Shown: positions 27,344-37,112, counted from the first letter of the stretch. The stretch: DNA of 64,000 nucleotides from Oscillospiraceae bacterium (GCA_017416325.1 JAFQCV010000006.1:198844-262843), one strand, 5' to 3'. Made by a program: numbers and translations. Notes: a model not told the origin generated them from the sequence alone.

Positions 27344-29038
27344 TTATTTAGACATTTGCTTCATACAAGCATTCAGAAGTGCCTCCGCAGAAGCCTTAGT
27401 GTCTCCAACCGCAGTATAATAGAATTTCACCTTCGGCTCCGTTCCGGACGGACGAGCGATCACACTGCCTTTGTCACCAAGGAGAAATTCCAAAACATTG
27501 GACTTCGGCAGATCTATCACAGATTCTGCTCCCGTATTCATATCCTTCGCCAGGCTGATCTTATAGTCCCGAACCGCTGTTACTGCAGCGCCGCCAATGG
27601 TACTTGGCACATTGGCGCGCAAGTCAGCCATCATCTTCGCGGCCTTTTCCATGGCATCAGCACCTGTCAGCTCAATGCTTTGCACATGGGCAAGATAATA
27701 ACCGTACTGGCTATAAATCTCTTCCAGTGCTTCCAGAATGGTCTTACCCTGTTTCTTGAGGCTGGCAGCCATTTCACACACCAACATAGAGGCAACTACA
27801 GCATCCTTATCCCGCGCATAAGTACCTTTCAGATATCCACAGCTCTCCTCAAAGCCAAAAATAAACTTACTTTCTTCCCCCAACTGTTCTAAGCGCAGGA
27901 TCTCTCCGCCAATATATTTAAATCCGGTGAGCACAGCTTTCATCTGCACCCCGTAATTCTCAGCAATGCGATCGGCCAAAGGAGAAGAGACGATGCTCCG
28001 AATCACTTCTGCACCATCCGGGATATCATTTTTCGCTCTGCGCGCCTTCAGAACATACTCCATGATCATGCAGCCAAGCTCGTTGCCGGAAAGCTTCTTG
28101 TATCCTCCCTCACAAGGAACCGCAATGGCAACCCGGTCCGCGTCGGGGTCTGTACCAAGAATTACATCACAAGAAACCTGATCCGCAACCTTATAACTTT
28201 CATTCAGCGCAGCATCCGTTTCCGGGTTAGGGTATTCACATGTCTTAAAATCACCGTCCGGCTTTTCTTGCGCAGAAACCACAGTAATATTGACGCCCAA
28301 TCGTCCCAGGACTTCCCGTACAGGCTCGTTGCCGGTTCCGCAAAGAGGTGTATACACCACATTCAGGCCTGCGCTGCGAAGGGTTTCCGGGTCAACAGAC
28401 TCTGCAATGACGGTTTGATAATACTTCTCCCAAATATCTTGGCCGATATAATGGATCACGCCCTCTTGCATAAACTGCTCAAAACTTTTCGTTTCCGGGA
28501 CAAAAAACGGAATTTGCGCAATTTTCTCAGTAACAACCGCAGCCGGCTCATCTGTCATTTGGCAACCATCCGGTCCGTAGCACTTTACACCGTTATACGC
28601 GCCGGCATTATGGCTGGCAGAAATCACAATACCGCAGCCACAATTCAGCTCCCGAACTGCAAAGCTCAACATAGGGGTAGGAGCAAGGCGGTCATAAAGC
28701 CATACTTGAATACCTGCTTCCGCAAAAGCAACCGCGCAAACCTCTGCAAATAGCTGAGAATTATGCCGGGAATCATAGCCAATAGCGGCCTTTTTAGGAA
28801 GCTCTGTCTCCGATAACCACGCCGCCATGCCCTGCGCGGCTCTGCGTACTGTGTAACGGTTTAGGCGATTACTGCCTGCGCCCATAATCCCCCGCATACC
28901 GGCAGTACCAAACTGCAGATCGCTGCCAAAGCGTCCCTTTAATTCCTCTTCGTCGCCGACAATCGAGTTTAATTCTATGTTTACATCCTCAGGGAGTCCG
29001 GCATTTCGCCAAAATTCGTACCGTTCCAAATAAGTCAT
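27344..29038 (-). CDS. Phospho-sugar mutase (phosphoglucomutase/phosphomannomutase)
   Basis: This 564-residue protein of the alpha-D-phosphohexomutase superfamily interconverts glucose 1- and 6-phosphate (or mannose phosphates). Domain motifs: FGTAGMRGIMGAGSNRLN at the start, the phosphoserine loop GIVISASHNAGAYNG (about 130-144), the metal loop GTDPDADRVAI (about 295-305), the sugar loop FGFEESCGYL (about 395-404), and phosphate binding RPSGTEPKVKFY near the end. All are intact. GGAGGAG precedes the ATG. Long PGM form typical of Firmicutes. Confidence 0.95.
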   Translation of the reverse strand: MTYLERYEFWRNAGLPEDVNIELNSIVGDEEELKGRFGSDLQFGTAGMRGIMGAGSNRLNRYTVRRAAQGMAAWLSETELPKKAAIGYDSRHNSQLFAEVCAVAFAEAGIQVWLYDRLAPTPMLSFAVRELNCGCGIVISASHNAGAYNGVKCYGPDGCQMTDEPAAVVTEKIAQIPFFVPETKSFEQFMQEGVIHYIGQDIWEKYYQTVIAESVDPETLRSAGLNVVYTPLCGTGNEPVREVLGRLGVNITVVSAQEKPDGDFKTCEYPNPETDAALNESYKVADQVSCDVILGTDPDADRVAIAVPCEGGYKKLSGNELGCMIMEYVLKARRAKNDIPDGAEVIRSIVSSPLADRIAENYGVQMKAVLTGFKYIGGEILRLEQLGEESKFIFGFEESCGYLKGTYARDKDAVVASMLVCEMAASLKKQGKTILEALEEIYSQYGYYLAHVQSIELTGADAMEKAAKMMADLRANVPSTIGGAAVTAVRDYKISLAKDMNTGAESVIDLPKSNVLEFLLGDKGSVIARPSGTEPKVKFYYTAVGDTKASAEALLNACMKQMSK

Positions 29039-29065
29039 AAGTTCTCCTCCTGTAATTTAGGAAAA

Positions 29066-29097
29066 AACAGCCCAAAATTAAGTTTGAGCTGTTTTTT
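29066..29097 (-). terminator. Terminator upstream of the mutase gene
   Basis: AAAACAGCCC ... GAGCTGTTTT stem, ending in TTTTTTCC on the minus strand. It closes the coaD-coiled-coil transcript. Confidence 0.6.
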
Positions 29098-29102
29098 CTG
29101 TA

Positions 29103-29609
29103 TCAATCATCAAATTCCGGAGCCAACTCCGTTTTGCGGGTATCCTGAGTCTCAGTCAACGCGCGGAATTTCACACGAGTCTCACGAACATCGCTCAAAG
29201 ACTGAGCAATCGCTTCTTCGGTACGCCGCAGGGCATCATCCATATATTCGTTGCTGACCTTGCGCAGTTCCGCGATTCTCTCCTGAGTCTTGTCATACAT
29301 ATCCTGACACTGACGGCGAGCTTCCTGGTACACAGTCTCCTGGGCAACCAGCTCCTGTGCCTTCTGCTGAGCCTGACGAACGATTGTCTCAGCCTCACGG
29401 CGCGCCTGACCAATCAGTTCATTGCGGGATTCCACGATGGTACGGGACTGCTTCAGCTCAGAAGGCAGCTGCGCAATGATCTCATCCAGCATATCCAGAA
29501 CCTTATCACGGTCCAGGATGCACTTATCTGCGCCAAGGGGCAGCGCCCGTGCGTCCTGGATCATGTCATATAACGCACTGATAATATCCTCAATATGTTG
29601 CTCGTTCAT
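29103..29609 (-). CDS. Coiled-coil protein downstream of coaD
   Basis: This 168-residue protein is almost entirely charged helix (ARREAETIVRQAQQKAQELV, QCQDMYDKTQERIAELRK), with no membrane segment. The N terminus may form a short globular part (HIEDIISALYDMIQDA). Such proteins are often labelled ATPase- or ATP synthase B-like in this group because of the coiled coil alone; I would not assign that function. A DivIVA-like scaffold role is possible. It begins 14 bp after coaD with AAGGAGG. Confidence 0.65.
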   Translation of the reverse strand: MNEQHIEDIISALYDMIQDARALPLGADKCILDRDKVLDMLDEIIAQLPSELKQSRTIVESRNELIGQARREAETIVRQAQQKAQELVAQETVYQEARRQCQDMYDKTQERIAELRKVSNEYMDDALRRTEEAIAQSLSDVRETRVKFRALTETQDTRKTELAPEFDD

Positions 29610-29623
29610 TTTCTATTTCCTCC

Positions 29624-30109
29624 TTAGTATATAGTGGACACGCGTTTTTTAACATCTTCAATAATTTCTTCCGGTAAAAAATCCGAAAGGTCTGCTTGGT
29701 ACTTGCCAAGTTCCTTAACAACACTGGAGCTCATATACATATACTGATGCTCTGCAGTCAAGAACATTGTATCCAAATTAGGATTGATCTTTCGGTTAAT
29801 CATCGCCATCTGAAATTCATTCTCAAAATCAGAACCGGCGCGTAAGCCTTTGATGATAACACAGCTTCCCTTTTCCTTGGCATACTCTGCCAACAGGTCT
29901 CCCGAGCTGTCAACCTCAACATTAGGGATGTCCGCGGTGACCCGTTTAATGAGTGAAACACGCTCATCCAAGGAAAACATAGGATTTTTACCGGCGTTTA
30001 CCATGACGCATACGATCAGCTTATCAAATATATTGGCTGCGCGTCGAATAATATTCAAATGACCGCTGGTGACCGGATCAAAACTACCCGGATATACTGC
30101 GATTTTCAT
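29624..30109 (-). CDS. coaD: Phosphopantetheine adenylyltransferase
   Basis: This 161-residue enzyme transfers AMP from ATP to 4'-phosphopantetheine in coenzyme A synthesis. It has the nucleotidyltransferase motif PGSFDPVTSGHLNII (T/HxGH, residues 7-21) and the second motif YMYMSSSVVKELG (the ISSTxVR region). Length is exact for the family. It is part of the rsmD-coaD pair common in bacteria, 16 bp after rsmD. Confidence 0.96.
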   Translation of the reverse strand: MKIAVYPGSFDPVTSGHLNIIRRAANIFDKLIVCVMVNAGKNPMFSLDERVSLIKRVTADIPNVEVDSSGDLLAEYAKEKGSCVIIKGLRAGSDFENEFQMAMINRKINPNLDTMFLTAEHQYMYMSSSVVKELGKYQADLSDFLPEEIIEDVKKRVSTIY

Positions 30110-30125
30110 AAGCTCTCTTCCCTGC

Positions 30126-30668
30126 TTAGTCCTTACGGAAAAGGGTCAGCAATGTATTTCCGTATTTATAGTCTTTTGAGCGAGAAAAACCTTCAAATTC
30201 AAAGGACAATTCCTTACCAACAGGTCTTTCCGAAACTATTATACCACCAGATTGCAAAATGTCAATTTCCGTTATCTTTTTTAAGGCATTTTCTAGAAAA
30301 ACTTCCGCATACGGAGGGTCTAAAAACACAAAATCAAACTTTTCACTGCATTTTGAGAGAAATGAAAGATAATCTGCACAGATAATACGGCCTTGTTCCT
30401 CCAGCTTTGTGCGTCGAAGGTTCTCCCTCACCAATCTGCACGCAGCGTCCTGTTCATCAATAAAGACCGCGCTTTGTGCACCACGGCTCAACGCCTCGAT
30501 TCCAAGCTGTCCGGTGCCCGCAAACAGATCCAATACCTTTGCGCCGGGCAAGTCAAATTGAATGATACTAAACATTGCCTCTTTAACACGGTCAGATGTG
30601 GGTCTAGTCTTCATGCCCTCCGGTGTCTTCAGTACCACGCCACGGGCTTTGCCGGTAATTACACGCAT
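30126..30668 (-). CDS. rsmD: 16S rRNA (guanine-N2)-methyltransferase RsmD
   Basis: This 180-residue SAM-dependent enzyme methylates G966 of 16S rRNA in the 30S subunit. It begins MRVITGKARG and has RPTSDRVKEAMFSI, motif I VLDLFAGTGQLGIEALSRGA, and the catalytic motif IV DFVFLDPPYAE. Length and order with coaD agree. AAGGAG precedes the ATG, which is 4 bp after the end of uvrC, so it is the last-but-two gene of the uvrC operon. Confidence 0.95.
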   Translation of the reverse strand: MRVITGKARGVVLKTPEGMKTRPTSDRVKEAMFSIIQFDLPGAKVLDLFAGTGQLGIEALSRGAQSAVFIDEQDAACRLVRENLRRTKLEEQGRIICADYLSFLSKCSEKFDFVFLDPPYAEVFLENALKKITEIDILQSGGIIVSERPVGKELSFEFEGFSRSKDYKYGNTLLTLFRKD

Positions 30669-30671
30669 AAT

Positions 30672-32489
30672 TTACTCCTTTGCATTATGAAAATGCTGAT
30701 ATACCGCGGATGCCGCATCCTTTGGCAAAATTCTTTCCAATTCAGATAATCCTGCATTACGGATTGCCGTAATAGACCCAAAACTTCTAAGCAATTCTTG
30801 CTTTCTCTTGGGACCAATACCAACAATAGTATCCAATTCCGAATATCTAAGACGTTTGCTGCGCAGCTTTCTATGGTAGGTAATCGCAAACCGGTGGGTT
30901 TCCTCCTGAATATTTCCAATCAGCGAAAACACAGCAGGATTGGAATCGATACCGATCTCCTGCCCTTCCGGTGTCACCAGCGCCCGGGTTCTGTGCCGGT
31001 TATCTTTAACCATACCGAATACCGGAATCACCAGTTCCCGCTCCCGTAATACATCCAAGGCAACATTGGCATGCTCCGTACCGCCATCGATCAGCAATAA
31101 ATCCGGTGTGTTCAAAAATCCGTCATCCCCTGCAAGATAACGGTCAAACCGTCTGGAGAGTACCTGCCGCATGGCACCGTAATCATCTTGCCCAGGTAGT
31201 CCTTCAATTTTAAACCGTTTATACTCACTTTTGGCAGGCTTGCCGTTTTTGAACACGACCATACTGGCCACTGTATCAGAACCGGAAATGTTGGAAATAT
31301 CATAGGATTCAATCCGCTCAAGACCTTTCACGGACAGCATTTTCTCCAACAAAGATAATGCTGAGGAAATCTTTTCCTCCCGTCCTGTAGCTCTCTGCGC
31401 CTCCTCAAGGGCATTTTTGTTTGCTAATGACACAAGCTGCAGGTTGTCACCACGCTGTGGGATCAGAAACCGAGTCTTTCTACCATACTTTTGCTGCAAC
31501 AACTGCGAAAACAGTTCGCTATCCTCTACCGCAAACGGCAGCAGCACTCGTTTTGGCGCAACACCGCGGCTCAGATAATACTGTTTTAACAAACTGGAAA
31601 CTGCAGTCTTTCGATCGTCCGGAATCGAAAGGAAAGAATAATCCTTGTCCAGCAAATTTCCTCCGGAAAAATGCAGCACCGCAAAGCATGCTTTTAGCCC
31701 CATCTCTGCGTACCCGATCACATCCGTATCCGCAAGAGAGCCTGCTGTAACAAGCTGCTTTTGTCCCAATGCTTCTACGGCACGAAGTCTGTCTCGCAGA
31801 TTAGCGGCAAGTTCAAAATTCATCTCCTCCGACGCTTCGAGCATTTGTTGCTTGATCTCACCGGCAACCGTCTTATAATTGCCCTGCAGCATCTGTCTGG
31901 CTTGCTCAATCGTATGGATATAAGCAGAATAATCCGTCTGGGCTAAGCACCAGCCTGCGCATTGATCCATGTGATAATTCAGGCACGGGCGACTTTTCCC
32001 GATGTCTCGAGGAAATACTTTGCTGCAATTTGGAAGTTTAAATGTTGTACGCAGCGCTTCGAGAATACTGTTTGTAACGCTGCGGCTCCCAAATGGGCCA
32101 AAATATTCCGATCCATCACTCGCAATTTTATTGACCATTGTGACGGTCGGATACCTGTCCTTGATATTTAACCGAATATAAGGATACCCTTTATCGTCCT
32201 TTAAAAGAATGTTATATTTCGGCAAATACCGTTTGATTAACGAGCACTCCAAAACCAAAGCTTCGAATTCTGAGGCAGCCACAATGACATCAAAGTGATC
32301 AATTTTACTTACCATCTGGCGCGTCTTTACACTATGAGACGCTGTATCCTGAAAATACTGACTCACCCGATTCTTTAATTTCTTAGCTTTGCCAACATAG
32401 ATAACATGATTGGATTTATCCCGCATGATATACACACCAGGTGCCAGCGGTAAATCCCGCGCCTTATCTTTTAGTACATCAAACGTCAT
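30672..32489 (-). CDS. uvrC: Excinuclease ABC subunit C
   Basis: This 605-residue protein makes the 3' and 5' incisions of nucleotide excision repair. Domains: GIY-YIG nuclease (PLAPGVYIMRDKSNHVIYVGKAKKL type start, residues 13-92), UVR motif (about 200-235), UvrC RNaseH-like domain with YDISNISGSDTVASM and LLIDGGTEH, and C-terminal helix-hairpin-helix (IVGIGPKRKQELLRSFG). The ATG at 32489 has AGGTGAT upstream and comes 13 bp after the HPr terminator. Full length. Confidence 0.96.
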   Translation of the reverse strand: MTFDVLKDKARDLPLAPGVYIMRDKSNHVIYVGKAKKLKNRVSQYFQDTASHSVKTRQMVSKIDHFDVIVAASEFEALVLECSLIKRYLPKYNILLKDDKGYPYIRLNIKDRYPTVTMVNKIASDGSEYFGPFGSRSVTNSILEALRTTFKLPNCSKVFPRDIGKSRPCLNYHMDQCAGWCLAQTDYSAYIHTIEQARQMLQGNYKTVAGEIKQQMLEASEEMNFELAANLRDRLRAVEALGQKQLVTAGSLADTDVIGYAEMGLKACFAVLHFSGGNLLDKDYSFLSIPDDRKTAVSSLLKQYYLSRGVAPKRVLLPFAVEDSELFSQLLQQKYGRKTRFLIPQRGDNLQLVSLANKNALEEAQRATGREEKISSALSLLEKMLSVKGLERIESYDISNISGSDTVASMVVFKNGKPAKSEYKRFKIEGLPGQDDYGAMRQVLSRRFDRYLAGDDGFLNTPDLLLIDGGTEHANVALDVLRERELVIPVFGMVKDNRHRTRALVTPEGQEIGIDSNPAVFSLIGNIQEETHRFAITYHRKLRSKRLRYSELDTIVGIGPKRKQELLRSFGSITAIRNAGLSELERILPKDAASAVYQHFHNAKE

Positions 32490-32505
32490 AACATCACCTA
32501 AAAAA

Positions 32506-32543
32506 AATGCCTCAATGCAGTCCGAAGGCCAACATTGAGGCAA
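32506..32543 (-). terminator. Terminator after the HPr gene
   Basis: TGCCTCAATG-(15 nt)-CATTGAGGCA with TTTTTTTTAGG on the minus strand. It separates HPr from uvrC. Confidence 0.8.
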
Positions 32544-32561
32544 AATACGTAGCTGTATGAA

Positions 32562-32822
32562 TCAATATACATCCCGCTGAAGCAACTGCTCCAGTGCATT
32601 CACTGCCGCCTCTTCATCGTTACCGGACGCAGTCAGAACAACCGTAGCGCCAGTCACAATTCCCAGAGACATAATGCCCAGCAAACTTTTTGCATTCATC
32701 TTACGGTTACCAGATTCCAACCAGATGCTACATTCAAACTCATTTGCCTTTTGAACAAAATATGTGGCCTGCCGATTGTGTAAACCGGATTCGCAACGAA
32801 CCACAACTTCTTTACTGTACAT
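32562..32822 (-). CDS. HPr-family phosphocarrier protein
   Basis: This 86-residue protein has the HPr active site ESGLHNRQATYFVQKA (His in LHxRxA) and the regulatory-serine region AKSLLGIMSLG. HPr shuttles phosphate from enzyme I to sugar EIIs; phospho-Ser46 HPr works with CcpA. The usual GLHARPA is GLHNRQA here, with the Pro replaced by Gln, seen in some clostridial HPr/Crh-like proteins. The ATG at 32822 has AAGGAG upstream. No enzyme I gene is near, so it could be an HPr paralogue with a regulatory role. Confidence 0.85.
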   Translation of the reverse strand: MYSKEVVVRCESGLHNRQATYFVQKANEFECSIWLESGNRKMNAKSLLGIMSLGIVTGATVVLTASGNDEEAAVNALEQLLQRDVY

Positions 32823-32950
32823 GTTTAACACTCCTTACTAACTGACGCAATCAGCTCTTATGACAGTCTTAATATATGATAACAAATTTAATAAAAAAGT
32901 CAATACAATTTAAATTTCAGTGTTTCCATGCTAAATTCGAACAAAAAACC

Positions 32951-35326
32951 TCATCTGAATTCCGCAATCGTCACACCGTCTTCACCCTCACCATATACGC
33001 CAAGCCTATAGGATTTTACATGTTTATTCTTTTTCAATTCCTGTTGTACGGCAGCGCGAAGTGTACCTGTACCCTTGCCGTGAATGATGCGCACAGACGG
33101 CAAATTGGAGCGCATTGCGCTGTCCATATATAAGCTTAACGCGCAAATCGCTTCCACCGCATCCATTCCTCGCAAATCAATCTCGCTGGACAAAGCTGAC
33201 ATTTTCATCTCGCGGCCGGAGTGAGCCGGACGGCCTTTATTCTTATAAGGATTTTCATTTTCCAGCAAATAAACTTCATCCGGTTTCACAGTCATTTTCA
33301 AAACACCGGCCTGAAGCTGATAGGTTCCATCCTTATTAATTGCAATCACGTTCGCTTTCGTGCCAAGCTTTAGGATTTCAACGGTATCGCCAACCAAAAC
33401 ACCACGCTTCGGCTTAGGACGTTCCTGTTTTGGTTGCTGCGAGCGAATATTCGCTTCCAATTCGTTCAGACTGCGTCGCACCTGAGCCTGTCTCTGATTT
33501 AAATTAGAGGTGTCGCCACTCTCAGCCAACTGCTTACGAAGCGCCTTTAGTTCCTCTGCTGCGGCATTGGCTGCAAAGCGGGCATCATCAATGATTTTTT
33601 GCGCTTCCCGCCGAGCAGATTCCATAGCCTTATCTTTTTCTTTTTGCAGCTGTTCGTTAAATTCTTCGCTTTTCAGTTTAATTTTCTCTGTTTCTTGTTT
33701 CAAACGCTCAGCTTCCTTGCGGGCAGCTTCCATCTGCTGGCGCTGCGCCTCCAGCTGGGACAAAACATCCTCAAAATCCTTATCACTTTTATCCACCAAA
33801 GAGTCAGCTTCTTTTAGGATATCGTCCAAAAGTCCTAACTTTCGGGAAATCGCAAAGGCATTGGATTTGCCGGGGATTCCGATAAGCAGTCTATAAGTCG
33901 GACGCAAGGTTTCTACATCAAACTCACAAGATGCGTTGACGACACCTTTGGTCCGCATCGCGTAAAGCTTTAGTTCCGCATAGTGGGTGGTCGCAATCAC
34001 ACAGCTGCCCATCTTCCGGCAAAACTCAATGATCGCAGTTGCCAATGCCGCGCCTTCCGCAGGGTCAGTACCAGCGCCAAGCTCATCAAAAAGCACAAGT
34101 GTTCGATCATCACATTGGGTAACCACATCTACGATCGTACGCATATGGCTGGAAAAAGTCGACAAGCTCTGGGCAATGGATTGTTCGTCACCAATATCCG
34201 CAAGAATCGCATCAAAGGTTGAAAGCGTACTGCCGTCTCCAGCCGGGATATGGAGTCCACATTCTGCCATTAATGTCAGCAAGCCAATGGTCTTTAATGT
34301 GACGGTTTTACCTCCGGTATTGGGCCCTGTGATGATCATAGAATCAAAATCTTTGCCCAGATGCAAAGAAATCGGCACTACCGTTTTGAGGTCAATCAAA
34401 GGATGCCGCGCGTTCCGCAATTCCACAACACCCTTGTCATTCATAATCGGCGCCCAAGCGCGCATCTTGTAGCCCAGTTTTGCCTTGGCAAAAACCACAT
34501 CCAACTGGATCAGCAGACGAACATTTAAATTGATATTCTCCTGCTGTGCCGCAGCTTCAGAAGAAAGCTCTGCCAAAATCCGCTCAATTTCCTTTTTCTC
34601 TTTCAGCTCCAGCTCCCGTAAAGCATTATTGGCAGTAACTGCAGACATTGGCTCAACAAAATAAGTTGATCCTGTAGCCGAAACATCATGCACAAGACCT
34701 GGCACATCGCCCTTGTGTTCACTTTTCACTGGAACAACATAACGCCCGCCGCGAATTGTGATAATGGGATCTCTGAGATACTTGCTGTAGGCCGGCGAGG
34801 AAATGATCTTCTGCAGGCTGTCCTTAATTTTACCGGCTTGAATACGCATATGACGGCGAATATCTGCCAAAGCAGGAGACGCCGTATCCGCGATCTCCTC
34901 TTCCGAAAGTATCGCACCGCTGATACGGTCTTCCAGATATTTATTGGGAGTAAGAGACTGAAACAGCGAATCCAGAACCGTTGCTACATCATCTTCGCTG
35001 CAATAACTTTTAATGTTTCGTGTGCAGCGCAGTACCGCAGCAATCTTCAGCAGCTCACCGGGCTGCAGGCTGCCGCCCCGCTGCGCCCGTTCCAAGGAAG
35101 CAGACACATCCGTAACACCGGAAAAGCCCGGATTCCCCTTCCGGGTGCAAAGATCAGAAGCTGCAGTGGTCTGTTCCAATAGAAGCTGCACCTCTTCCAG
35201 CTCGGAATTCGGACGCAGTGCCAAACAAGCCGCCTTTCCCGGAGCACTTCCGGCACACTCCGACAGCTGCTGCAAAACCTGATCCAGTTCCAGCTTAAGT
35301 ATTGATTTATCGTATAATTCGGACAT
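32951..35326 (-). CDS. mutS2: Endonuclease MutS2
   Basis: This 791-residue protein has the MutS core and clamp (about 1-300), ATPase with Walker A TGPNTGGKTVTLKT (about 333-346), Walker B LVLFDELGAGTDP, a long Lys/Glu coiled coil (about 515-640), a KOW-like segment (GDTVEILKLGTKANV) and a C-terminal Smr nuclease domain (LDLRGMDAVEA-like, HGKGTGTLR). MutS2 suppresses recombination or rescues collided ribosomes, depending on the species. AGGAG precedes the ATG. Full length. Confidence 0.96.
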   Translation of the reverse strand: MSELYDKSILKLELDQVLQQLSECAGSAPGKAACLALRPNSELEEVQLLLEQTTAASDLCTRKGNPGFSGVTDVSASLERAQRGGSLQPGELLKIAAVLRCTRNIKSYCSEDDVATVLDSLFQSLTPNKYLEDRISGAILSEEEIADTASPALADIRRHMRIQAGKIKDSLQKIISSPAYSKYLRDPIITIRGGRYVVPVKSEHKGDVPGLVHDVSATGSTYFVEPMSAVTANNALRELELKEKKEIERILAELSSEAAAQQENINLNVRLLIQLDVVFAKAKLGYKMRAWAPIMNDKGVVELRNARHPLIDLKTVVPISLHLGKDFDSMIITGPNTGGKTVTLKTIGLLTLMAECGLHIPAGDGSTLSTFDAILADIGDEQSIAQSLSTFSSHMRTIVDVVTQCDDRTLVLFDELGAGTDPAEGAALATAIIEFCRKMGSCVIATTHYAELKLYAMRTKGVVNASCEFDVETLRPTYRLLIGIPGKSNAFAISRKLGLLDDILKEADSLVDKSDKDFEDVLSQLEAQRQQMEAARKEAERLKQETEKIKLKSEEFNEQLQKEKDKAMESARREAQKIIDDARFAANAAAEELKALRKQLAESGDTSNLNQRQAQVRRSLNELEANIRSQQPKQERPKPKRGVLVGDTVEILKLGTKANVIAINKDGTYQLQAGVLKMTVKPDEVYLLENENPYKNKGRPAHSGREMKMSALSSEIDLRGMDAVEAICALSLYMDSAMRSNLPSVRIIHGKGTGTLRAAVQQELKKNKHVKSYRLGVYGEGEDGVTIAEFR

Positions 35327-35335
35327 GGTATTCTC

Positions 35336-36076
35336 CTAAATAAGTAACGATTTATAAAAATCCAACGTAGAAAAACCTCGCTCCAACTGAGTCGTTAAAT
35401 AAGCTTCCGTAATTTGAGACAATTGAAGCATATTCTCATCGCCTAAATCAAAGGAAAACAGACGTTTTGATTCACAGGAAGAAATATACTGCATAGCCTG
35501 CACCGTTCCGGCAGAAACAGGCAATCGAATTCCGCTTGGCTCAAAGCTTCGGCAACGGCTGCACTCCAGGACACCAGCGGACAAATCAAAGAAATCAGGC
35601 ATATCGCTCCCGCAAAGATGGCATCCGCTCAAATCAGGCATATAACCTGCCAGGCATCCGGCACGCAGTTCAAACACCGCCTTCGTCTTCGCCTCAGATG
35701 CACCGATTGACAGCATATGCAAACAGTTTAAGGTGAGACTCAGAAGCTCCGGGCTGGGCATGTCCTCTTGGGAAAGGACCTCCGTTACCTGTGCAAAATA
35801 GATTCCAAGGGAAAGCTTTTGCAAATCACGACGCAGTTGTAAAAACAGCTCAATGGATACCGCTTCATTAATAGAATAACTTCCCCGGTACTCAAACAGC
35901 GTAAATTCACCGTATGCAAGCAGTTGACACGGAGCAGACAAGGGACTGTTTTTCCGTCGCAGTCCCCGGGCTTTCACTGTTAACTTGCCATGGTTGGGTG
36001 TCAGCAGTGTCAGCAAGCTGTCCCGGTCATTGTAATCCGTGACTCGCAGGACCAGACCCCGTGTCGTCAAATACAT
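35336..36076 (-). CDS. recO: DNA repair protein RecO
   Basis: This 246-residue protein has an N-terminal OB fold (TTRGLVLRVTDYNDRDSLLT, LTPNHGKLTVKARGLRR) and a C-terminal helical domain with a zinc site (GCHLCGSDMP ... LECSRC). RecO anneals SSB-coated strands and loads RecA with RecR in gap repair. GGAGG precedes the ATG. It sits in the era-yqzL-recO order typical of Firmicutes, and its 5' end overlaps yqzL by 50 bp. Confidence 0.95.
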   Translation of the reverse strand: MYLTTRGLVLRVTDYNDRDSLLTLLTPNHGKLTVKARGLRRKNSPLSAPCQLLAYGEFTLFEYRGSYSINEAVSIELFLQLRRDLQKLSLGIYFAQVTEVLSQEDMPSPELLSLTLNCLHMLSIGASEAKTKAVFELRAGCLAGYMPDLSGCHLCGSDMPDFFDLSAGVLECSRCRSFEPSGIRLPVSAGTVQAMQYISSCESKRLFSFDLGDENMLQLSQITEAYLTTQLERGFSTLDFYKSLLI

Positions 36077-36170
36077 GCTTTTCCTCCATTTTCAGCGCTT
36101 TGGTATACAAAAGATACGCCTCCGGCGCTCCGGTTTCCAAAAAGATACTCCAGTAATCCTGTGAATTCAT
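36027..36170 (-). CDS. YqzL-like small protein
   Basis: This 47-residue protein begins MNSQDYWSIFLETGAPEAYLLY, the conserved core of YqzL-type proteins that lie between era and recO in Firmicutes. Function is unknown. The ATG at 36170 follows GGAGGGATGCAT. The last 17 codons overlap recO in another frame, giving an unusual tail compared with the usual short ending KKAL. Confidence 0.7.
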   Translation of the reverse strand: MNSQDYWSIFLETGAPEAYLLYTKALKMEEKHVFDDTGSGPASHGLQ

Positions 36171-36224
36171 ATGCATCCCTCCATGCCTAGTTTTAGCAGA
36201 CATGGAAGATATCACTCATGGAAA

Positions 36225-37112
36225 TTATTCGCTGTAGCCGAAGTTGCGAACCAGAAAGTCGCTGTCCCGCCAATTTTCTTTAACCTTTACCCAAGTGGTC
36301 AAAAAAACTTTTGTTCCCATAAACTTTTCACAATCATTGCGGGCCATGGTAGAAATCTTCTTCAGCATATCGCCCCGTTTGCCAATAATGATTCCCTTGT
36401 GGCTGGCTTTTTCGCAATAGATTGTAGCATCGATGTCAATAATGCCGTTATCGCGCTCAGAGAATTTTGTAATTTCCACAGCAGTACCGTGAGGGATTTC
36501 CCGGTCCAGGTTCCACAGAATCTTTTCCCGGATAATTTCGGCCATCACCTGGCGTTCCGGCTGATCGGTAGTCACATCTTCATCGAAAAGGAACGGAGAA
36601 TCTACCGCATACTTGGCACATTCCTTTAAAAGCGCATCCACGCCATCGCCGGACTTAGCAGAAATAGGAATGATTGCCGCAAAATCCGCAGCCTGAGAGT
36701 AAGCTGCAATCACCGCAAGCAGACTTTCCTTTTCTACCGTATCAATTTTGTTGATTGCCAAAATCACAGGGCATTTACTACCCTTGATCCGTTCTAAAAG
36801 CGCAGCTTCTTGCGCGCCGACGGTCGCAATCGGCTCTACTACCAGAATGGTAGCATCCACGTCTGCGATAGATTCTTTTGCCACATTCACCATATAGTCA
36901 CCCAATTTGGTGCGTGCGCGATGGAATCCCGGCGTGTCCACAAATACGAATTGGGTATCGCCTTTGGTAACAATGCCGCAAATCCGGTTGCGTGTAGTCT
37001 GGGGCTTATTAGAAACGATCGCAATTTTTTCACCCACAAGATAGTTGATCAATGTTGACTTACCCACATTGGGGCGGCCGGCAATGGTGATCATAGCGGT
37101 TTTTGTACTCAT
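36225..37112 (-). CDS. era: GTPase Era
   Basis: This 295-residue GTPase helps assemble the 30S subunit by binding the 3' end of 16S rRNA. G1 is AGRPNVGKSTLINYL (residues 11-25), G2 TTRNRICG, G3 DTPGFHRARTKLG, G4 NKID, G5 SAKSG; the C-terminal KH domain ends with IIGKRGDMLKKI and FLTTWVKVKENWRDS. All motifs are intact. AGGAG precedes the ATG. Confidence 0.97.
   Translation of the reverse strand: MSTKTAMITIAGRPNVGKSTLINYLVGEKIAIVSNKPQTTRNRICGIVTKGDTQFVFVDTPGFHRARTKLGDYMVNVAKESIADVDATILVVEPIATVGAQEAALLERIKGSKCPVILAINKIDTVEKESLLAVIAAYSQAADFAAIIPISAKSGDGVDALLKECAKYAVDSPFLFDEDVTTDQPERQVMAEIIREKILWNLDREIPHGTAVEITKFSERDNGIIDIDATIYCEKASHKGIIIGKRGDMLKKISTMARNDCEKFMGTKVFLTTWVKVKENWRDSDFLVRNFGYSE

Noticed and set aside
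29103..29609. Calling the coiled-coil gene an ATP synthase B subunit
   Set aside because: It has no membrane helix and no other ATP synthase genes are nearby; resemblance is only to coiled coil in general.
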